This document shows positions 62,764-64,000 of a stretch of 64,000 nucleotides of DNA, one piece after another. Position numbers and translations under genes: made by a program. Numbering within the stretch: position 1 is the stretch's first letter; the number at the start of each line of letters is the position of its first letter. Location: contig NZ_FNDD01000003.1 of the NCBI RefSeq assembly GCF_900100015.1, positions 124,001 through 188,000 on the forward strand. Reading direction: 5' to 3'. The notes under the pieces were generated by a model. That model was not told the DNA's origin. It did no database searches and saw nothing but the letters and a program-made list of their open reading frames with translations. This stretch comes from Vibrio xiamenensis (GTDB taxonomy: Bacteria > Pseudomonadota > Gammaproteobacteria > Enterobacterales > Vibrionaceae).

Positions 62764-63744
62764 CTAGCTAATGTTTAGCTGAAGTAAAATTGTTCCCTGA
62801 GCCTTACGAGATATTAGATGTTGATAGGCTTCATCGTACTCTTCTAACGGAAATACACTGTCGATTCGTGGCTTAATTTTCCCATTTTCCAAAAGAACTT
62901 TTAGCACTTCAAAAACCTGTTCCACGTCTTCATCTGTTTCTAAATGAGCGTCAAATCCCAGTAGCTTTTTCTCATAAACGACGACATCAACAATATCAAT
63001 TTCCGATGTAAAACCACCCGCAAAGCCTATAGATACAACTGCGCCACGAGTTTTTAAACATTTCATCAACTGGCCTAGGACTTGCCCTGCAACAGTATCA
63101 AAGGCTAAGTCAACGCCTTGACCTTCCGTAAGGTCCATAACCGTAGAAATCATATCTTGGGAAGACAGGTCCACCACATGTTTAGCGCCAGACTCCAATG
63201 CATTAGCGATTTTTCGACTGGTTGATACAACACCGATCGGGGTCGCACCTAACGCGTTAACAAGCTGTATCAAAGCGTGACCAAGAGAACCAGTCGCTCC
63301 TGAAATCAATACCGTTTTCCCTTTTTTTAACTGTCCAACTCGACTTATCGCCTGATACGCAGATACGTAATTAATTGGCAGTGCAGCGGCAACATTCAGG
63401 TCAGTATCTACTGGGAGTTCTACAACCCATTTATTTTCGACCAAAGCATATTCTTGCTGTAAGCCATCTTCTGTGATGCCTAAAGCCCCACCACCGTAGA
63501 TAGCAACGGGAATATCTTGTTTGAACTGGTCACTTTCGACAACGATACCTGATCCGTCATTACTTAAAATTAACGGGGCTCTTGCTGCTGGCACTCCCCC
63601 TAATCGAATCTGATTGGATAGCGGGTTAACGGTTGCGGCATGCATTTTAACCAGAGTAAATCCTGGTTTTACCTGAGGGATAGAACGGTCTTCGATTTGA
63701 AGTACAGGTTGAGTTCCGAACTGCTTGGCGACTAATGCTTTCAT
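62764..63744 (-). CDS. MDR-family NADP-dependent oxidoreductase (quinone reductase-like)
   Basis: 326 residues from the ATG at 63744, nine bases after GGAA; a frame from 63765 adds seven residues. GroES-like N-terminal domain (MKALVAKQFGTQPVLQIED), nucleotide-binding Rossmann domain with VLISGATGSLGHALIQLVNA and the C-terminal DEAYQHLISRKAQGTILLQL. There are no zinc-binding cysteines, so it is of the zeta-crystallin/quinone-reductase type. It probably forms a unit with the arginase-family gene 72 bp downstream and may be controlled by the AraC gene next to it. Confidence 0.87.
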   Translation of the reverse strand: MKALVAKQFGTQPVLQIEDRSIPQVKPGFTLVKMHAATVNPLSNQIRLGGVPAARAPLILSNDGSGIVVESDQFKQDIPVAIYGGGALGITEDGLQQEYALVENKWVVELPVDTDLNVAAALPINYVSAYQAISRVGQLKKGKTVLISGATGSLGHALIQLVNALGATPIGVVSTSRKIANALESGAKHVVDLSSQDMISTVMDLTEGQGVDLAFDTVAGQVLGQLMKCLKTRGAVVSIGFAGGFTSEIDIVDVVVYEKKLLGFDAHLETDEDVEQVFEVLKVLLENGKIKPRIDSVFPLEEYDEAYQHLISRKAQGTILLQLNIS

Positions 63745-63868
63745 TATTATTCCGACGATATTCATACGCTACACACAGGCAACGTCGTTAAAGACATGTG
63801 TAGTATGAATGGCCGAGCATGAAAGCGTTACTCTCTAAAGGACAACCGGTTTGTTCTGAATGACAAGC

Positions 63869-64000
63869 TTAGACTTGCCGAAGCTGTGATGGAGTGACAC
63901 CGTATGTTTCTTTAAACATCTTGCTAAAGTGAGAGATATTTGAAAATCCGTTTTGATGTGCAATCTCACTGATAGGCACATCTTTGTTCGTCATTATCAA
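63869..64000 (-). CDS. AraC-family regulator, C-terminal end (runs off window)
   Basis: The last 43 residues are present: DVPISEIAHQNGFSNISHFS, then KMFKETYGVTPSQLRQV. This is the second helix-turn-helix of an AraC/XylS DNA-binding domain with its GFSNISHFSKMFKETYG signature. The N-terminal sensor part is outside the window. It is on the same strand as, and upstream of, the oxidoreductase gene. Confidence 0.9.
   Translation of the reverse strand: MIMTNKDVPISEIAHQNGFSNISHFSKMFKETYGVTPSQLRQV

Noticed and set aside
1..64000. tRNA, rRNA, CRISPR array, insertion sequence or prophage
   Set aside because: I looked on both strands and found no transposase or integrase frame, no spaced identical repeats apart from the ori2 iterons, and no recognisable RNA gene.

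Overview
The window reads as the replication-origin region of the second chromosome of a Vibrio species. An RctB initiator gene (7063-9033, minus) lies beside an intergenic stretch with six phased Dam-site iterons, a perfect DnaA box and an ATCA-rich unwinding element. A ParA2/ParB2 pair and at least six copies of the 13-bp chromosome-II parS2 palindrome TTTACA-N-TGTAAA accompany it. The order malP-malT-(YibL, YeeN-type)-rctB-ori2-parAB-F7 chemotaxis is the one I know from V. cholerae chromosome II. The species cannot be fixed from sequence alone; a full pectin-degradation locus and a three-PAS Aer2-like sensor narrow it to a pectinolytic Vibrio.

Layout. 1-3.9 kb: divergent malP (partial) and malT. 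4-6.5 kb: small conserved genes (YibL, a DCC-family protein, a YebC/YeeN-type translation factor, two short unknowns). 6.8-14.7 kb: rctB, ori2, parA2, parB2, tmcA. 14.9-31.1 kb: a chemosensory block: STAS, cheY, cheA, two cheW, heme-PAS receptor, cheR, cheD, cheB, a membrane MCP-like protein with a CheZ-like motif, a second STAS, a REC-PP2C-HATPase protein, then a FapA-type DUF342 protein and a Cache receptor. 31.3-35.5 kb: an IclR regulator with a degenerate arginase-fold protein, a 29-codon ORF, an acidic RTX-like protein and an HDOD protein. 35.7-38 kb: a zinc-starvation operon (DUF1826, zur, folE2) behind a Zur palindrome. 38.4-39.8 kb: pgpB and a GrpB-family gene.

39.9-57.7 kb is a pectin/oligogalacturonide locus. 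Minus strand: oligogalacturonate lyase with a sodium symporter, a CE8 pectinesterase, PL1 and PL9 pectate lyases and a KdgM porin. Plus strand: the TogMNAB importer, the cytoplasmic PL2 lyase PelW and a MATE transporter. Four KdgR-like boxes tie these units together. The apparent route is surface or periplasmic depolymerisation (PL9, PL1), outer-membrane entry (KdgM), inner-membrane uptake (TogMNAB, symporter), then de-esterification and cleavage in the cytoplasm (CE8, PelW, Ogl). KdgR and the late catabolic genes are outside the window.

57.8-64 kb is accessory: a DUF2798/MarR divergent pair with a perfect 21-bp operator, a TetR gene and esterase with a 31-bp operator, a stretch of gene remnants (LysR and alpha/beta-hydrolase fragments), an arginase-family protein, an MDR oxidoreductase and the end of an AraC regulator. 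I saw no rRNA, tRNA, CRISPR array or insertion sequence. Functional names rest on recognition of protein families and motifs; no database search was run.
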